Shown here piece by piece: positions 24,492 through 35,711 of a DNA stretch of 64,000 nt; position 1 is the stretch's first letter, and each line of letters begins with the position of its first letter. Origin of the DNA: Phycomyces blakesleeanus NRRL 1555(-) (lineage: Eukaryota > Mucoromycota > Mucoromycetes > Mucorales > Phycomycetaceae); assembly GCF_001638985.1 (NCBI RefSeq), contig NW_017265187.1, positions 186,001-250,000 on the forward strand. The letters are read 5' to 3'. The position numbers were made by a program, and so were the translations under genes. Under the pieces are notes generated by a model. That model was not told the DNA's origin, did no database searches, and saw only the letters and a list, made by a program, of their open reading frames with translations.

Positions 24492-26274
24492 TTAATTAAA
24501 TGTAATCTGACTAATTCGTTCACGGTAGGAGGCCTCTAAGATCCTAACTTCGTCTTCGTATTTCGTCTTTAGTGCTTCTAAATCACACTGATATGATTCT
24601 GAAATTTTAATAATCTGTGCCTCTTTTGACAATAAATCATTTAGCTCAGGTTCCTTGTGACTTGTATTATTGATAGGAGCTGCAACTTCCAAAGGCACAT
24701 CAACGATAGTTTCAGATACGTCCTACGAAACAATACAATAAAAAAATAGTTAATATACACATACACACACAATGGATATTCACAATCCTTTTTTCTTTCT
24801 TTCTTATTCTTACATTATTCCCACCGTTTGGTAAGGTTTTATCTGAAGGTAATGAGACATTGTTATTCTCTTCATGGTCACTTTTCTGCTTCTGCTTCTT
24901 TTGTCCGTTATCAGGGTGAGTAAGTTCGATAGAATCCTGCGCCCTACGTTTCTCAGGAATATGCTTTGTTATATTTATAGGTGATTCGGGTAATAAGCAC
25001 GATGCAGTAAAAGGTTTAGATCTCTTTGCTAATGCACGTCTGACTATTGGTTTTTCTTCTTGCGGAACCACATTTATTGGTGGCGAAGTAAAAGGTGTGG
25101 ATCGTATAGCTCTTTGTCTCCTGGGTGGGCTAGGATGTATCTTTAAATCTTTGGGAGTGATTAGATCGGCTGTACTAGTTGTATTTTTCGTTTTGTATGT
25201 TGACTTACTTGAGGTTAGTGCTGATGTTAGTACTGGTGTTACTGTTGTTGATATAAGTGATGGTGTTGGTGTTGGTGATGGCGATGGCGATGGTGTTAGT
25301 CCCATTGGTGCTGTTGGTGCTGTTGGTGCTGTTGGTGCTGTTGGTGCTGTTGGTGCTGTTGGTGCTGTTGGTGCTGTTGGTGCTGTTGGTGCTGTTGGTG
25401 CTGTTGGTGCTGTTGGTGCTGTTGGTGCTGTTGGTGCTGTTGGTGCTGTTGGTGCTGTTGGTGCTGTTGGTGCTGTTGGTGCTATTGGTGCTATTGTTGC
25501 TATTGGCGTTGTGGGAGTTGGTATTATTGGTACATGTGTTGATATTTGTGTTGGTACTGTTGCTGGTTCTAGTTCTAACTCTAGTTCAAGTTCTGGTGTT
25601 GGTTCTGGTGCTGGTGCTGGTGCTGGTGCTGGTGTCGGTGTCGGTGTCGGTGTCGGTGTTGATATTAATGCTGATATTAGTGTTGGTGTTGGTGTTAATG
25701 TTGGTGACCCAAGATCCCTTGGTATGTTTGATGCCAAAGTTTCATTTTTTGGTACATTCGCATAAGGATCAGATACGGTAATTTCAGATAGAGGTTCTTT
25801 CTTTACTAAACTCTTGCTATTAGCTTTAAAAGAAAGTATGGATTGCGGGTACTTCCTGGCAATCTTTTTGTGCTGTGCAATACTGTCACTGATATTGAGT
25901 CGGATATCTGGCCCTTTTGTCTCGGTAAATATACGGACATCACCAAACAGAGGCTGTGGAATTAACTTTAGGAGTACAATCTCTTTGATTTTTGGAACTG
26001 CAGTGGTTGAAGGACTAAGAGGAAGTCGGAATGGAAGAGCACATGGTGAACTTGTTCTTGGGACTGAATTTGAGCGGTGTGTCTGTAGTGGCGAGTGTTT
26101 TGGATTATGATTTGTACTTGGAATGCTTGAATTTGATGAAAGGGATTCTCGTGAATGGGAATTTAGTTTTGGTGAAGAATTTCTTTCTTTTGATTTTTGT
26201 GACTTATTTTCTTTTGATTTGCCGTGTCGTTTACGTTTTTCTGAAGAGCTTTTCTTTTGTTTCCCTTCATTCAT
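24492..26274 (-). CDS. Low-complexity basic protein with TAP repeat and C-terminal coiled coil
   Basis: Two exons: 26274 to about 24816, and about 24718 to 24492, joined GGNN|DVSETIV. The true ATG is 26274; the codon at 26280 is TTG. The N-terminus is Lys/Ser-rich with nuclear-localisation-like basic clusters (KKSSSEKRKRHGKSKENKSQ). The centre is Thr/Pro/Ala-rich, with about twenty tandem Thr-Ala-Pro units (DNA 25300-25490, 9-bp repeat) flanked by (TP)n, (AP)n and (EL)n runs. Arg/Ser/Pro motifs (RRQRAIRSTPFTSPP) and a C-terminal helical segment (SKEAQIIKISESYQCDLEAL) follow. The family is not recognised. It is probably nuclear; the basic Ser/Pro motifs would suit cell-cycle kinase phosphorylation (inference). 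Antisense Val/Gly- and Leu-rich frames over the repeat are shadows. Confidence 0.62.
25300..25490. repeat. 9-bp coding minisatellite (GTTGGTGCT)n
   Basis: About twenty near-perfect 9-bp units, encoding Thr-Ala-Pro on the minus strand. The units are nearly identical at third positions, indicating recent expansion or homogenisation. Confidence 0.9.
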
Positions 26275-26571
26275 TCTCAAGAATACGGTCTAGAGATTTT
26301 GAAATCACTTCAAAAAATAAAAAATAAAAAATAAAACCAAAGGAGAAAAATAAATTTATGTAAAATTACGAATTGTGTAACAACGAATTTCACAGTCTTT
26401 TTTTTTTCTTTTACCCCTTGGCTCTTGTCTTTTCTTTATAGCGCTTTTCGAAATTAATCGTGAGCTAAAAAATCGTGCACTAAATAAAATATAATTAGTG
26501 AATTAATGCAATAAAAATTCGCGCAAAGTTAAAATTATCTTTGGTTTGCTTTTCATTAGAAGTACAACCAA
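26275..26571. other. Divergent intergenic region
   Basis: A short AT-rich spacer between the minus-strand basic-protein gene and the small plus-strand ORF; it must hold the promoter of the former. No specific site recognised. Confidence 0.3.
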
Positions 26572-26748
26572 ATGTCTAACATTTATCAGCACAGCGGCGA
26601 TGTGATGTTAACGGATGAAAATGGAAAGGAAGTTGTTGAGTACCAAATGAAAGTTGACGACGAACAATATCCTCTTCCTCTTGCTCCTCCCATCTACACT
26701 TCGTTCTCCTTTCTTCTCCAAGGGACTGTTGGATTATTTGAGATCTAA
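26572..26748 (+). CDS. Small ORF of 58 residues, possible 5' fragment of a retroelement or host gene
   Basis: It begins MSNIYQHSGDVMLTDENGKE, a normal-looking coding composition unlike the surrounding low-complexity frames, and ends at TAA 26746-26748. No intron donor in a sensible place was found. It sits at the edge of a LINE-rich block, so it may be the surviving start of a transposon ORF. I do not recognise the family. Confidence 0.3.
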   Translation: MSNIYQHSGDVMLTDENGKEVVEYQMKVDDEQYPLPLAPPIYTSFSFLLQGTVGLFEI

Positions 26749-26988
26749 AGGAAGTATATCTTATTTGATTGGGTATTTGGCTCACAACACTACAACCATC
26801 ATCTCAACACCTGGCACTTTCTAAGGCACTGATTTCGTGCAAAAAGTTGAAAATCTGAGACCACAAACGTCTAACAATATAATTCCGCTTTTTTCTGACA
26901 GCCAGAATAATTATACCGAGATCACTCAAGAGCACCTTTATTCGGCATAAGGGCTCTCATTGAGTGTTTCGTTGGTTATTTTATTGTG

Positions 26989-27340
26989 TCACTTCTCGCC
27001 TTTCTTTCCCCAGTCAAAAGAATCGTACGAAACACTTGTTTCGTCTTCTGAGTGTTTCGCTGCAAGTAGCCTTGACACAAATTGACTGCTGGATCTGGCG
27101 AAAATGTGACCAGGGATCCTTGGTTTTGGATTCTTGTTTGGTGGCGAGTAAAAGGTTTCCCTTCTCCAATCAAGGGCTGATTTCTCCAAATGATGTTCTT
27201 CGTATCTAGTCAATGACTTGAAACTTTGTTTCTCTTTTCTGTAAAGTTGTAGAAGCTGTGCAGTTTGAAGGACACGCTCTTCCAAAGTGAACGTCTTTTG
27301 AAAAGTTTCTGCGAAAGACTGGAGATCACAGACACAAGTG
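26989..27340 (-). pseudogene. Uncharacterised coding-like fragment next to LINE debris
   Basis: An open minus-strand frame of over 100 codons including TLEERVLQTAQLLQLYRKEK and RKEKQSFKSLTRYEEHHLEK. Its composition is protein-like (mixed charged residues, no simple repeat). There is no ATG at a convincing position and the frame upstream is broken. It may belong to the same dead retroelement as the LINE tail at 27590-27960, or be a host-gene fragment. No motif recognised. Confidence 0.3.
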
Positions 27341-27589
27341 GGGAGTGAAAAGACGAAGAAGGGTAAATAAACATATAAACCATTTCTGGCAAGTGATTGT
27401 ACAGTTGCAAGACATGTACTTTTGGCGCATTGGATCCCAAATGCCTGGGGAGAGATTTATGAACACAAAAAATGTGGGGACTATGCAGTAGCCTAATGCG
27501 TACAAAGGGAGGAGGGAAACAAAATTAACAGAAGAAAAAGAACGAAGAGAAGAAATAATACAGGAGAAAGTAGAAAGTAGATGGAGCAC

Positions 27590-27960
27590 AAGAGTGAGAG
27601 ACCTAGTCTAGGAGATGGGAAGACTGAAAGAAAAATTGAAGCGATTTGTTCACAGAAACAACTACATCGGCAGGAACAAAAGGTACATCGTCAAAAATTG
27701 TGGGCCAGTACGCTTTCCACACTGTGGCAAGCACACCATCCAAAACATGATATGAGTCAATATGAGGAGGGGATGGAAGGAGGTCGAGAGCATAAAAGGC
27801 ACGAAGGATTGTGGACAGTCGGGCTGGGGCACTGTGGTATCCATCTGTTCATAGTCATAGTCCAAACTTGCTAAGCGAGAGGACACTCAACAAGAAAATG
27901 CTCAGGAATCTGGTTAGAGTGACCATATAGACGGCACTCGGGCCTCCTTCCATCGTTAAT
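27590..27960 (-). pseudogene. LINE 3' fragment (zf-RVT and C-terminal tail)
   Basis: The minus strand near 27940 reads PECRLYGHSNQIPEHFLVEC, fitting the zinc knuckle at the end of LINE reverse transcriptases (C...H...H-F...C-P). Further along, VWKAYWPTIFDDVPFVPADV matches the tail commonly seen after it. Frame changes between the two patches show decay. It lies head to head with the plus-strand LINE fragment, meeting near 27960. Confidence 0.55.
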
Positions 27961-27983
27961 TCTGTCTCATCTACTTTTCTCTA

Positions 27984-29978
27984 CGCAGCTACAGATTAAT
28001 GCCAATGGATTTCTCTCGCACCCTCTTACGCAAGCCCGTAGTCTTCGACAAGGGGATCCTCTCTCGCCGATTCTCTTCGACCTCGATTTTGAGCTTTTGC
28101 TTCGCCGCGTGATACACAATCCTCTATTTCTCGGTGTTCTACCCTCTGTCTCTCCCACACTTACCTCTTTGCCCCCTGTCGAACTGCTGGCTTATACCGA
28201 TGATCTGCTGGGGTTTCTTCTTGACACAACTCACCTGTCTCGTCCTCACTACCACCTCAACACATACGCTGCCGTATCTAACGCTCGCATAAACATTGAT
28301 AAGACTCAAGCCTTCTCTCTTTCGGGATTTCCACTCCCCGACTGGAATACATTCCTTCGTGCATATGATGTTACTGATTGGCATAATCTTACGTGCCATA
28401 CCTTTATCTGATACCCTGTTTTTTTCATTTTTTCCCTCCATCACTCAATGAGACTCCTACGAGACCGCTATCCTGTCAAAAATTGAGACCTTTTGCAGTA
28501 TTCATGGACTACGATCTCTTTCCTTTCATGGGCGGGCAACCATCATGAACTCTCTTGTACTTTCCCGGCTATTGCATGTCCTACGTGTGGTTTCGTTCCC
28601 TTCCGCCTTCCTTGACCGAGTTCGTTTCATTGTGCGTGGGCTCTTCCGTATCAACTCCTTTCCTCCCATTGCTTTTGATACTCTCTTCTTGCCCCGACTA
28701 CAGGGTGGCCTTGGTATCTTGGATCCTGGGATACAGCAATGTGCTCTCCAACTTCGCTGGCTGGAGCCCCTTATCCGTAATTCTCTACTGCCTCATGGTC
28801 TTGTTCCCCAATGGCTCTCTACTCTCCTTCGCTCCGACGTACCTACCATTGATCCTCTTCTCCCCTTACTCTTTCCGGACAGTCGTCCTCGCAACCATCG
28901 AACTCTTGGTTCTCCGCTGAACTTGGTCCTGAAGGCTATGGATACTCTCCCCAGACACTTTGACAGAGTAGCGCTCAACCTTTCCAATTGTCTCATCCTG
29001 CCTTTGTCTTCTGTGATATTCAGTATTCCCTCTCATCCTTTGTATCGATCTGCTTGGCGTTATTTGTGAGTCCACCATTTATACCAAATCGGGTCTAATT
29101 TGGATATACTCACCTCCATCGCTCCCTCTTGTCCTCTACCCCGTTCTGGCATACTTAACCGCATCCTCAATAGACTTTGCGATCATACAATGGTCCTGCA
29201 TCCTATTCTCTCTCAGGCATGTATCTCTTCTTTTGCACTGACATTCCAGCAGTCAGACCTTCACATTCGTGACGGGTTGTCCATTGACCTCCAGCCGCTT
29301 CTGTTAGCACAACTTCCCGGTCAGATCTGGTCCCGACTCACAACTCGCTCTTACTGCTCTGCCTGTTCCCATCAACTGGTTAATACTCGCCCCATCCAGC
29401 CTCCTCTTCACCAACAACAACTTCGCTCCTTCTGGTCTTTTGTTCTTCCTCACAGGGCACGTAATGTTTGGTTTCGCGGTTTGCACCACAAGCTTTCTTG
29501 TCGTGCTCTTCTCCACCGCATCATGCCTTCCATTGTATCCTCTCCTCTTTGCACAATCTGTACGAGGTCCGTTGAGACGTAGGCGCATTTTCTTCTTGAT
29601 TGCCCGTTGAAACCCGCGGTATGGCTATGGATTTGGTTGGAATTTTATGGTACCGCCCCCTTACCATCTGTACTATCCGCTGCCTTCCGGTTCGTCGTCT
29701 TCCCTCCCACTCTCAACCTCGCTATTCCTGCTGCACCCGTCTTTAACTTGACCATCCTTGTCATTTTGGATCACCACCTGTCTTTCCACTTCAACTCTGT
29801 CCATTTCCTCCCCTCTGCAGTCCTCAACACTGCTCGCAAGTCAGTATCTCGCCTCTGCTCTGAGCTAGAGCTTGGCTCTCGCGATGTACCTCCGGTACAG
29901 CTCTACCCTTACTTTTACCCTAACTTCTATAATAATAAAAAAGAGCATAAAATTCCAAAAGCCAAAAACATCATATAA
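27984..29978 (+). pseudogene. LINE reverse transcriptase fragment, 5' truncated
   Basis: Begins inside the reverse transcriptase palm: SLRQGDPLSPILFDLDFELL, then the active-site block LAYTDDLLGFLLD (YTDD in place of the usual YADD). After a stop and frame change at about 28410-28540 the thumb and linker continue (SLVLSRLLHVLRVVSFPSAF; LFLPRLQGGLGILDPGIQQC). The zinc-knuckle region (PLCTICTRSVET*AHFLLDC) follows, with an in-frame stop. The last frame ends at 29978 with an A-rich tail. It lacks endonuclease and fingers, typical of 5' truncation in LINE insertions. Codon use is more GC-rich than the host genes nearby. Confidence 0.85.
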
Positions 29979-30287
29979 TTCACATAACCTTTCAAACAAA
30001 TATTTTAATTTTCTCTTTTCCTACTCAATCTGAGACTTTGAATAAATCTGAGCATATCATTCGCTCCTTACAAACAAACAAACAAGAAATGCCACTGTTA
30101 CGGATGGTCTTACAGACAAGGCATTTCTGGTCACCAACATACATATAAATAATTATGGCTTATAATAGTAATATAAAGAGGGGAAATCTGGTGAATAAAC
30201 CTTGTTTCTTTGACTCTCTTTTATTAAATTCTGTTGCTGTTTCTGTTGCTGTTGTAATTGGCTTGTATATATTTCTCGCTTTTATTT

Positions 30288-31619
30288 TTAATTCAGAGAA
30301 TTGTATATTTCTTGACCATTAAGGATAACAACTCTCCTACCATTTCCATAATCATGCGTGATTCTTGTTCCCTACGGACAAATTGTGAATTTCTGCTTGT
30401 ATATAATAGATAGATAGACAGGTTTAAATAACTAACCTCATTGCCTTGTGTAGTCGTGATTGAGTGTGTGACTCCGTTATTGGTTATTGTCTGGGTGGAC
30501 GAGCTGTGTGAATACGATGGTGCTCCCATGGATCCATTGCCACCCTGTGACATTTGTTGCATTTGTTGCATTTGTTGCATTTGACCTCCGTTTGAAGAGT
30601 AAGACGAACTGCTGTAAGAGCCCATTGGATCAATCATCGGAGTACTGGAGCTATAGAATGACTGATATCCTCCTTGTCCAGGAAATGACTGGAATCCTTG
30701 GCTAGATGAAGAAGTAGAAGAAGAGAATGATTGATATCCTCCTTGTCCTTGACTTTGGCCTTGCCCTACAGTAGGAAATGATTGAAATGACTGGAATCCT
30801 TGATTAGGAAATGGCGGAAAGCCTTGGTTTGGAAATGGTTGGAATCCTAGTCCTTCAGGAAATCCTCCAAACATGTTTAATTGGTGCCCATTTGATAAAA
30901 GAAAATCATTGTGCATTTGGGCGTGCATGTCAAAGTGTTGGGCAAAGATATCAAACGGGGATGAGAACTATAATAGTGATTGATTAACAAACTAAAAAGC
31001 GCACTGAATATATAGATATATATATATTCATAAACCTCCTACATGAAATTCCTCAAGAGGGTCTCTGAATGATGCATTGTTCTGTCCCAAAAGAATATTG
31101 TCGTATTCTGCCCTCTTGTTAGCTATTGAATCAAATGTTAATATTGACTGTAAAGCAAGGCTTTGTATCTTTAAAGAAAAACCTCTCTCTCTCTCTCTCT
31201 CTCTCTCTTTTGGCTTATTGATGAAGCTATTATCTTTATTATTATTCATCTTACCATCTGACAAGACTTCGTATGCTTGACTAGAATGTAAATTAAGAAT
31301 TACCAATTAACGATTAACAATGAGAATCACAATAAATAAATAAATTTATAGGCTTGTTTGGTCTTTAGAAATGAGATTACGTTACCCAATCTCAACAAAC
31401 TAAGAGTTATATGAATATGAATATATATTATGTTTGTAATGTAAGATTGTCATCCATAATCAATGTTTAAATAAGAAAACTTACTTTTTGTTCAGCGCCT
31501 GGTTCCTTGTTCTTGTCAGGATGATAATTTAAGGCTTGCTTACGGTAAGCCTTTTTTATTTCTGCTTCACTGGCGTCTTGAGCTACGCCCAGTGTTAGGT
31601 AAAAGTCCAGATCGTTCAT
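30288..31619 (-). CDS. DnaJ/Hsp40 protein, class B-like
   Basis: An Hsp70 co-chaperone. Exon 1 (31619 leftwards) encodes [20 protein letters not shown] and the J-domain helix II with the HPD tripeptide ([18 protein letters not shown]). A 14-nt microexon (31386-31399) supplies FVEIG. The next exons read QAYEVLSD, then [11 protein letters not shown], completing a J domain of about 70 residues. A Phe/Gly/Pro/Gln-rich middle with repeated FPNQGF and GYQSF units and a Ser/Met/Gln-rich stretch replaces a zinc-finger domain, so it is class B. The final exon must use the acceptor CCGTAG just before GGAACAAG, giving [20 protein letters not shown], which resembles the C-terminal beta segment of DNAJB2/6-type proteins, and stop at 30288-30290. 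Reading the upstream acceptor instead gives a different-frame tail that is probably wrong. Confidence 0.82.
31386..31399 (-). other. 14-nt microexon of the DnaJ gene
   Basis: Flanked by acceptor CTCTTAG and donor GTAACG on the minus strand. It is the only piece that restores the J-domain consensus and the reading frame ([16 protein letters not shown]) between the first exon and the exon near 31.28 kb. Confidence 0.75.
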
Positions 31620-32258
31620 GGTGTCGAGGAAGAGTGCTAAGTTTTAATTATATATATCAAAAGAGAGTATTTTATTTCATTTTATTTCATTTTATTTCAT
31701 TTTATTTGGACGCGTATATAATTTTTATACATATATATATTATAAAAACATTTATAAAACTGATTTTGTGCATACAAGTCTCAAAGACACTAAAAACCCA
31801 GTCCACTAAGTCAAGCTTATGACACTAAAGAGGGAATTGGAATTTACTACCCTGTTTGTCTGTTTGTCTAATTTCATACCCTATACATAGACACACACAC
31901 ATATCTATATATCTATATTGGGGGATTTCCACATTGGAAATATTTACTTTTATATATTATTCAAATAAAGAAAGGAAACATATTATCAAAGCAATTGAAT
32001 TAAAGGCAAACAAACAAATTATAGAATTTATATACCTATAGATAATAGATATATAAAATAAAAATAAAAAAATTAAAAGGGGTAGAGAAAGAAATAAAGA
32101 AATAAAGAAAGAGAGAGAGAATTTGGATTGTATGTTTATGTAGAGTGAATATGGAATGTCTTGAATGTTGAATGTGTTTGTATGCGTGTGTATAAGTGTG
32201 TAGGAAGAGTGAGAGCGTTGATCTGGTTATATATTAAGTGGCAGTCGTAAAACACTGT
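31620..32258. other. Intergenic region between DnaJ and SAP30 genes
   Basis: DnaJ promoter and SAP30 3' region. TTTCATTTTA repeats (31672-31706) and A/G-rich tracts (32050-32120) are present. The two small plus-strand frames are A/T-driven and not called. Confidence 0.4.
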
Positions 32259-32834
32259 CTATTGTGAGAATAATAAAGAGATGTTTTTTTTTAAGTACAA
32301 AAAAATCAGCCTTGATTCTATACAGCACCAACAAAGAAAAAGTATTTAAACTTACCTCTGTAACGAGATGAGTAGAGGAAGCAGGTAATCGTGTCGACTT
32401 CTTTCACTGTTTGGTTGGCGAAATGACGGGACACAGCCGCAACAAGTTCTTCTTTGTTTGATTTTGAGCGAACCTTGATTTTATGAACTCGAACGTATTT
32501 ACGCAATACTGATAAATCAAGAGAATTAAAGTCAATCTAAAGAAATCCACCCGTCCCCCCCCCCCAAGAACAACAAGCAAAAGATATTTATCATTAATTA
32601 GTTATTGGTATTTTCATCACTTTGTATAGAATGTGAATTTTGAATATATATATATATATATATAAGCTTTTGGTTATGTACCGTTTGAAACTCTTTTCCA
32701 ACATTGTTTCCTTCGGCAACTCGACGTCTCTTCTCGCGCTCTCTGTCATTGTCTACGGTTTGCTTGAATGCAGTATGGGAATGATGAGATATTCCATTGG
32801 CGTTTAATGCTGTTGCCTTTTGTTTGGACCCCAT
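32259..32834 (-). CDS. SAP30: SAP30-like Sin3/HDAC complex subunit
   Basis: Exon 1 (from 32834) encodes a short basic N-terminus ending GNNVGKEFQT. The next exon, whose true acceptor is TTCTTTAG, gives IDFNSLDLSVLRKYVRVHKI and then KVRSKSNKEELVAAVSRHFA and VKEVDTITCFLYSSRYR. This is the SAP30 Sin3-binding domain, which ties Sap30 to the PAH3 region of Sin3 in the Rpd3L/HDAC corepressor and contacts DNA. A small third exon to about 32259 is less certain. The N-terminal zinc-finger part of animal SAP30 is missing, as is usual in fungi. Residues of the exon 1-2 junction are in phase (ACG|ATT). Confidence 0.82.
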
Positions 32835-33075
32835 TCTTTATGTTATATTCTTGTATGTATATATGTGTATATGTATGTATGTGTATATAAAAGGAGAGAT
32901 AGGGAGAAAGGGAGAAAAAGAGAGGGAAAAAAATTAAGAAGAAAAAAGATAGGAAACGGGGTACACAGATAAATCGCCATATACACACAAAACTGAGTCA
33001 CAATCGGAATTTAATTTTAAGTTGAAGAAAAAAGAAAATCTGAAAAAAAGCTGAATTCATTTGAAGATTAAAATA
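32835..33075. other. SAP30 promoter region
   Basis: Purine-rich AGAGAGGG-type tract and TATGTATATG repeats between the SAP30 ATG and the left end of the TA-flanked element; the element inserted about 240 bp upstream of the SAP30 start. Confidence 0.4.
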
Positions 33076-33310
33076 CTGTCGTTCCAACACCAAAGGGCGG
33101 CTTTTTAAAAAAAGGGCGGCCAATAAAACAATTCAATTGTCGGTTTTTAAAATATCAATAGGCGGTTTTTATTTTCAAAAAGTCGTTTTTTTTTTTTTCC
33201 TAAGATGAGTACTCACTTTTACACTTTTCCAAAATTAAAGTCGTACCCCGCCAGTTCTGAATTCGCATGCTTGCCAAAATCAAAGTCATATGCTTCTATT
33301 CATCACGGCT

Positions 33311-33567
33311 AAAGATATCTCTAAATATATCGAGTCTCGAGGATATCGATGTGCCTACCTTCCGTCATACTCTCCTGAACTCAATCTATTGAGCAATTTT
33401 GGTCGGTTGTTAAGAGCAAAGTTAAGCGCAGTAGGCTGTTGGAAAGCGAGACGTTGATGACACGAATCGGCGAAGCATCCAATAGCTTAAGGTTGAGTGA
33501 CTTCGAAGGTTTTGTTTCTCATTCTTATAGATGCTTAAACAAGTGTCGTAATAGAGAACAACTTTGA
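33311..33567 (+). pseudogene. Tc1/mariner transposase C-terminal fragment (left copy)
   Basis: Reads KDISKYIESRGY..CAYLPSYSPELN, then after a 1-nt frameshift EQFWSVVKSKVKRSRLLESE and LNKCRNREQL-stop. SYSPELN-x-x-EQFW is the DDE_3 block containing the third catalytic acidic residue. Only the C-terminal portion is present. The identical frameshift occurs in the right copy. Confidence 0.8.
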
Positions 33568-33659
33568 TGCTCTTTTTTTTCAGTACTTTACGAAGTAAAA
33601 AAAAATTGATGAGAAATCTAGTAGGATCATTTAACCATGTCAACTTAATGTAACCAAAC

Positions 33660-34110
33660 GCTAGCTCAATGTAACTGATGTCTGCTTAATGTAACCGATG
33701 TATGTTTAATGTAACTGATGTCTGCTTAATGTAACTGATGTCTGCTTAATGTAACCGATGTATGTTTAATGTAACTGATGTCTGCTTAATGTAACTGATG
33801 TCTGCTTAATGTAACCGATGTATGTTTAATGTAACTGATGTCTGCTTAATGTAACCGATGTCTGCTTAATGTAACCGATGTCTGCTCAATGTAACCGATG
33901 TCTGCTTAATGTAACCGATGTCTGCTTAATGTAACTGATGTCTGCTTAATGTAACCGATGTATGTTTAATGTAACTGATGTCTGCTTAATGTAACTGATG
34001 TCTGCTTAATGTAACCGATGTATGTTTAATGTAACCGATGTATGTTTAATGTAACTGATGTCTGCTTAATGTAACCGATGTCTGCTTAATGTAACCGATG
34101 TATGCTTAAT
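33660..34110 (+). repeat. Subterminal array of a 20-bp motif (left)
   Basis: About 22 tandem copies of GTAACYGATGTMTGYTTAAT. Two main variants (TCTGCTTAAT and TATGTTTAAT) alternate in higher-order patterns. The array lies inside the inverted repeat. Confidence 0.92.
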
Positions 34111-34246
34111 CTGATATCAGTTTAGTTACGAGTTTGAGCTTAATGTATGGAGCAAGTGAAAACCATGGTGTTGGATAATTTGGGCAAGGTAGATGATGAG
34201 AAAAAAAAGTGTGTTTTGTTGGTCATTTCATGTCTTTGTTACATTA

Positions 34247-35140
34247 ATAATAAATATGTTAAAAGTAAAACGTTAAGTTTGTTGAAAGTCTTAAAAAGAA
34301 AGATGAAGATTTATTAAAGTGAAAAAAGAGGATGTATTTATACTAAAATAAAAGAGTGAAAAAGGGTCTGGTTCTTTGACATTATATTTGACAGTCTTTG
34401 ATCTGAATAAATTATATGTTACACCATATCAGATAAAAGGTGGAGCACCCTTTAAATAGTAATCATCGATAAAGATATATAGCTGGTATATCAATTAAGC
34501 TTGTATTTATCACATTTAAGCTAAGATCAGTTACTTACAATAAGAGTCAGAGTTGAGTTTGAAAGGTACACAAGATAAAACTAGAATCGTAATTATTTGT
34601 GTTTGAATAAGATCAGAAAATTAGATTAGAAAAGATTCTTGTTTTATTTATTAAAATGTCAAGCTATATATATATCTTTTCGATTGCGGTCTTCCAGAAG
34701 GTTCGAGTTGAAGGAAGACTTGAGAAGTTTCTTTGACAGCGGTTAAATATTCTTCATGGAGCTGATTTGGGACTATATTAAATTTAATGGGACTTGATGG
34801 GTTATATCTGTAAATAATGACAGTTTTATTGAGGAATAAATATTATTAATAAACTTGATACTGATAAAATATTAAAATACTCACTTTTTCTAATTGTTTT
34901 GGTATACTTTCTAACAATTGTGATAACCAAAGCAACAAAAGAAAAAGGAGATAAACATAAAATATGTATGCAAAAGAAAATAACTGTCGCGAATTGATGT
35001 TTGAATTAGCCAATAAAAAAAATTTTGTCCCATTTCAAAGCCAATCATGAGGGACTTGTCTGAGCTAGAATATTCTAGAGCAGTGAGCTTACGACAACAT
35101 TAAGCTGAAACCAGTCGCATTAAGCTGACATCGGTTACAT
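34247..35140 (-). other. Possible minus-strand exon inside the element
   Basis: Between 34670 and 34808 the minus strand is open with a protein-like sequence (FNIVPNQLHEEYLTAVKETS then LEPSGRPQSKRYIY). It follows a good acceptor (TTATTTACAG) and, upstream, a polypyrimidine-acceptor/short exon/GTGAGT donor (about 34883-34913). The phases I could read do not join cleanly, so this may be a degraded or mis-read second gene. At 35095-35165 there are four degenerate copies of the 20-bp motif core (ATTAAGC..ATCGGTTAC) just ahead of the payload gene. Confidence 0.35.
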
Positions 35141-35711
35141 TAAGCTCGGTCTCGTAACATTAAGGTAGCCCTTCTTTTTCTTCTTTTTTCATTGTATTGC
35201 AATGACAACTGTTGTGGTGGTTGAAGTTGAAGAAGTTTTTAAGAGGAAGAATTGAAGATTTGAGATTAGGAACGAAGATTCGTGAGAACTTGTGTAGGTT
35301 TTGTTTATTGAGAAAAGATTTTGTATCAAAGTTTCACCAGGTTCCTACACTGAACTACTACTGCTATTTATATTGTTTTGGATCAGGAAAATTATATGAC
35401 TGGGGTCAGGTAATCGATTCTATCTGAGCCTTAATCAGAGTAATGTGATCTTGGGATAATTAATGTATGATTAATTATATAAATGTGTGTAGTCCCAATG
35501 AAGTATTAACATTGAAAGTAAATGTGTTTATGAGTTATAATTATGCTTATAATAATCCACTGATGTATCCCATATTATGGTGATATCATCATATAAAATA
35601 TAATCACTATCATGCATGCTAAACCTGTGTGTTAAATAATAAAGTAATCGGTAGACACCTTTGAGTGGAATAGCTGAGACCTTATATTATTTCCTTCAGA
35701 CTTATTCTCAA

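Larger units (their letters stand above)
33076..34246 (+). repeat. Left long inverted repeat of the composite element
   Basis: Matches 37453-38371 in reverse complement from the TA boundary to CCTTTGTTACATTAA. It is longer than the right copy mainly because it holds about three times more copies of the 20-bp unit. The two copies are close to identical over the transposase relic. Confidence 0.85.

Noticed and set aside
25257..25781. Plus-strand Leu/Val- or Val/Gly/Ala-rich ORFs
   Set aside because: Shadow frames of the 9-bp minisatellite in the minus-strand gene.
33660..34110. CRISPR-like array
   Set aside because: The 20-bp units are strictly tandem with no unique spacers; eukaryotic context.
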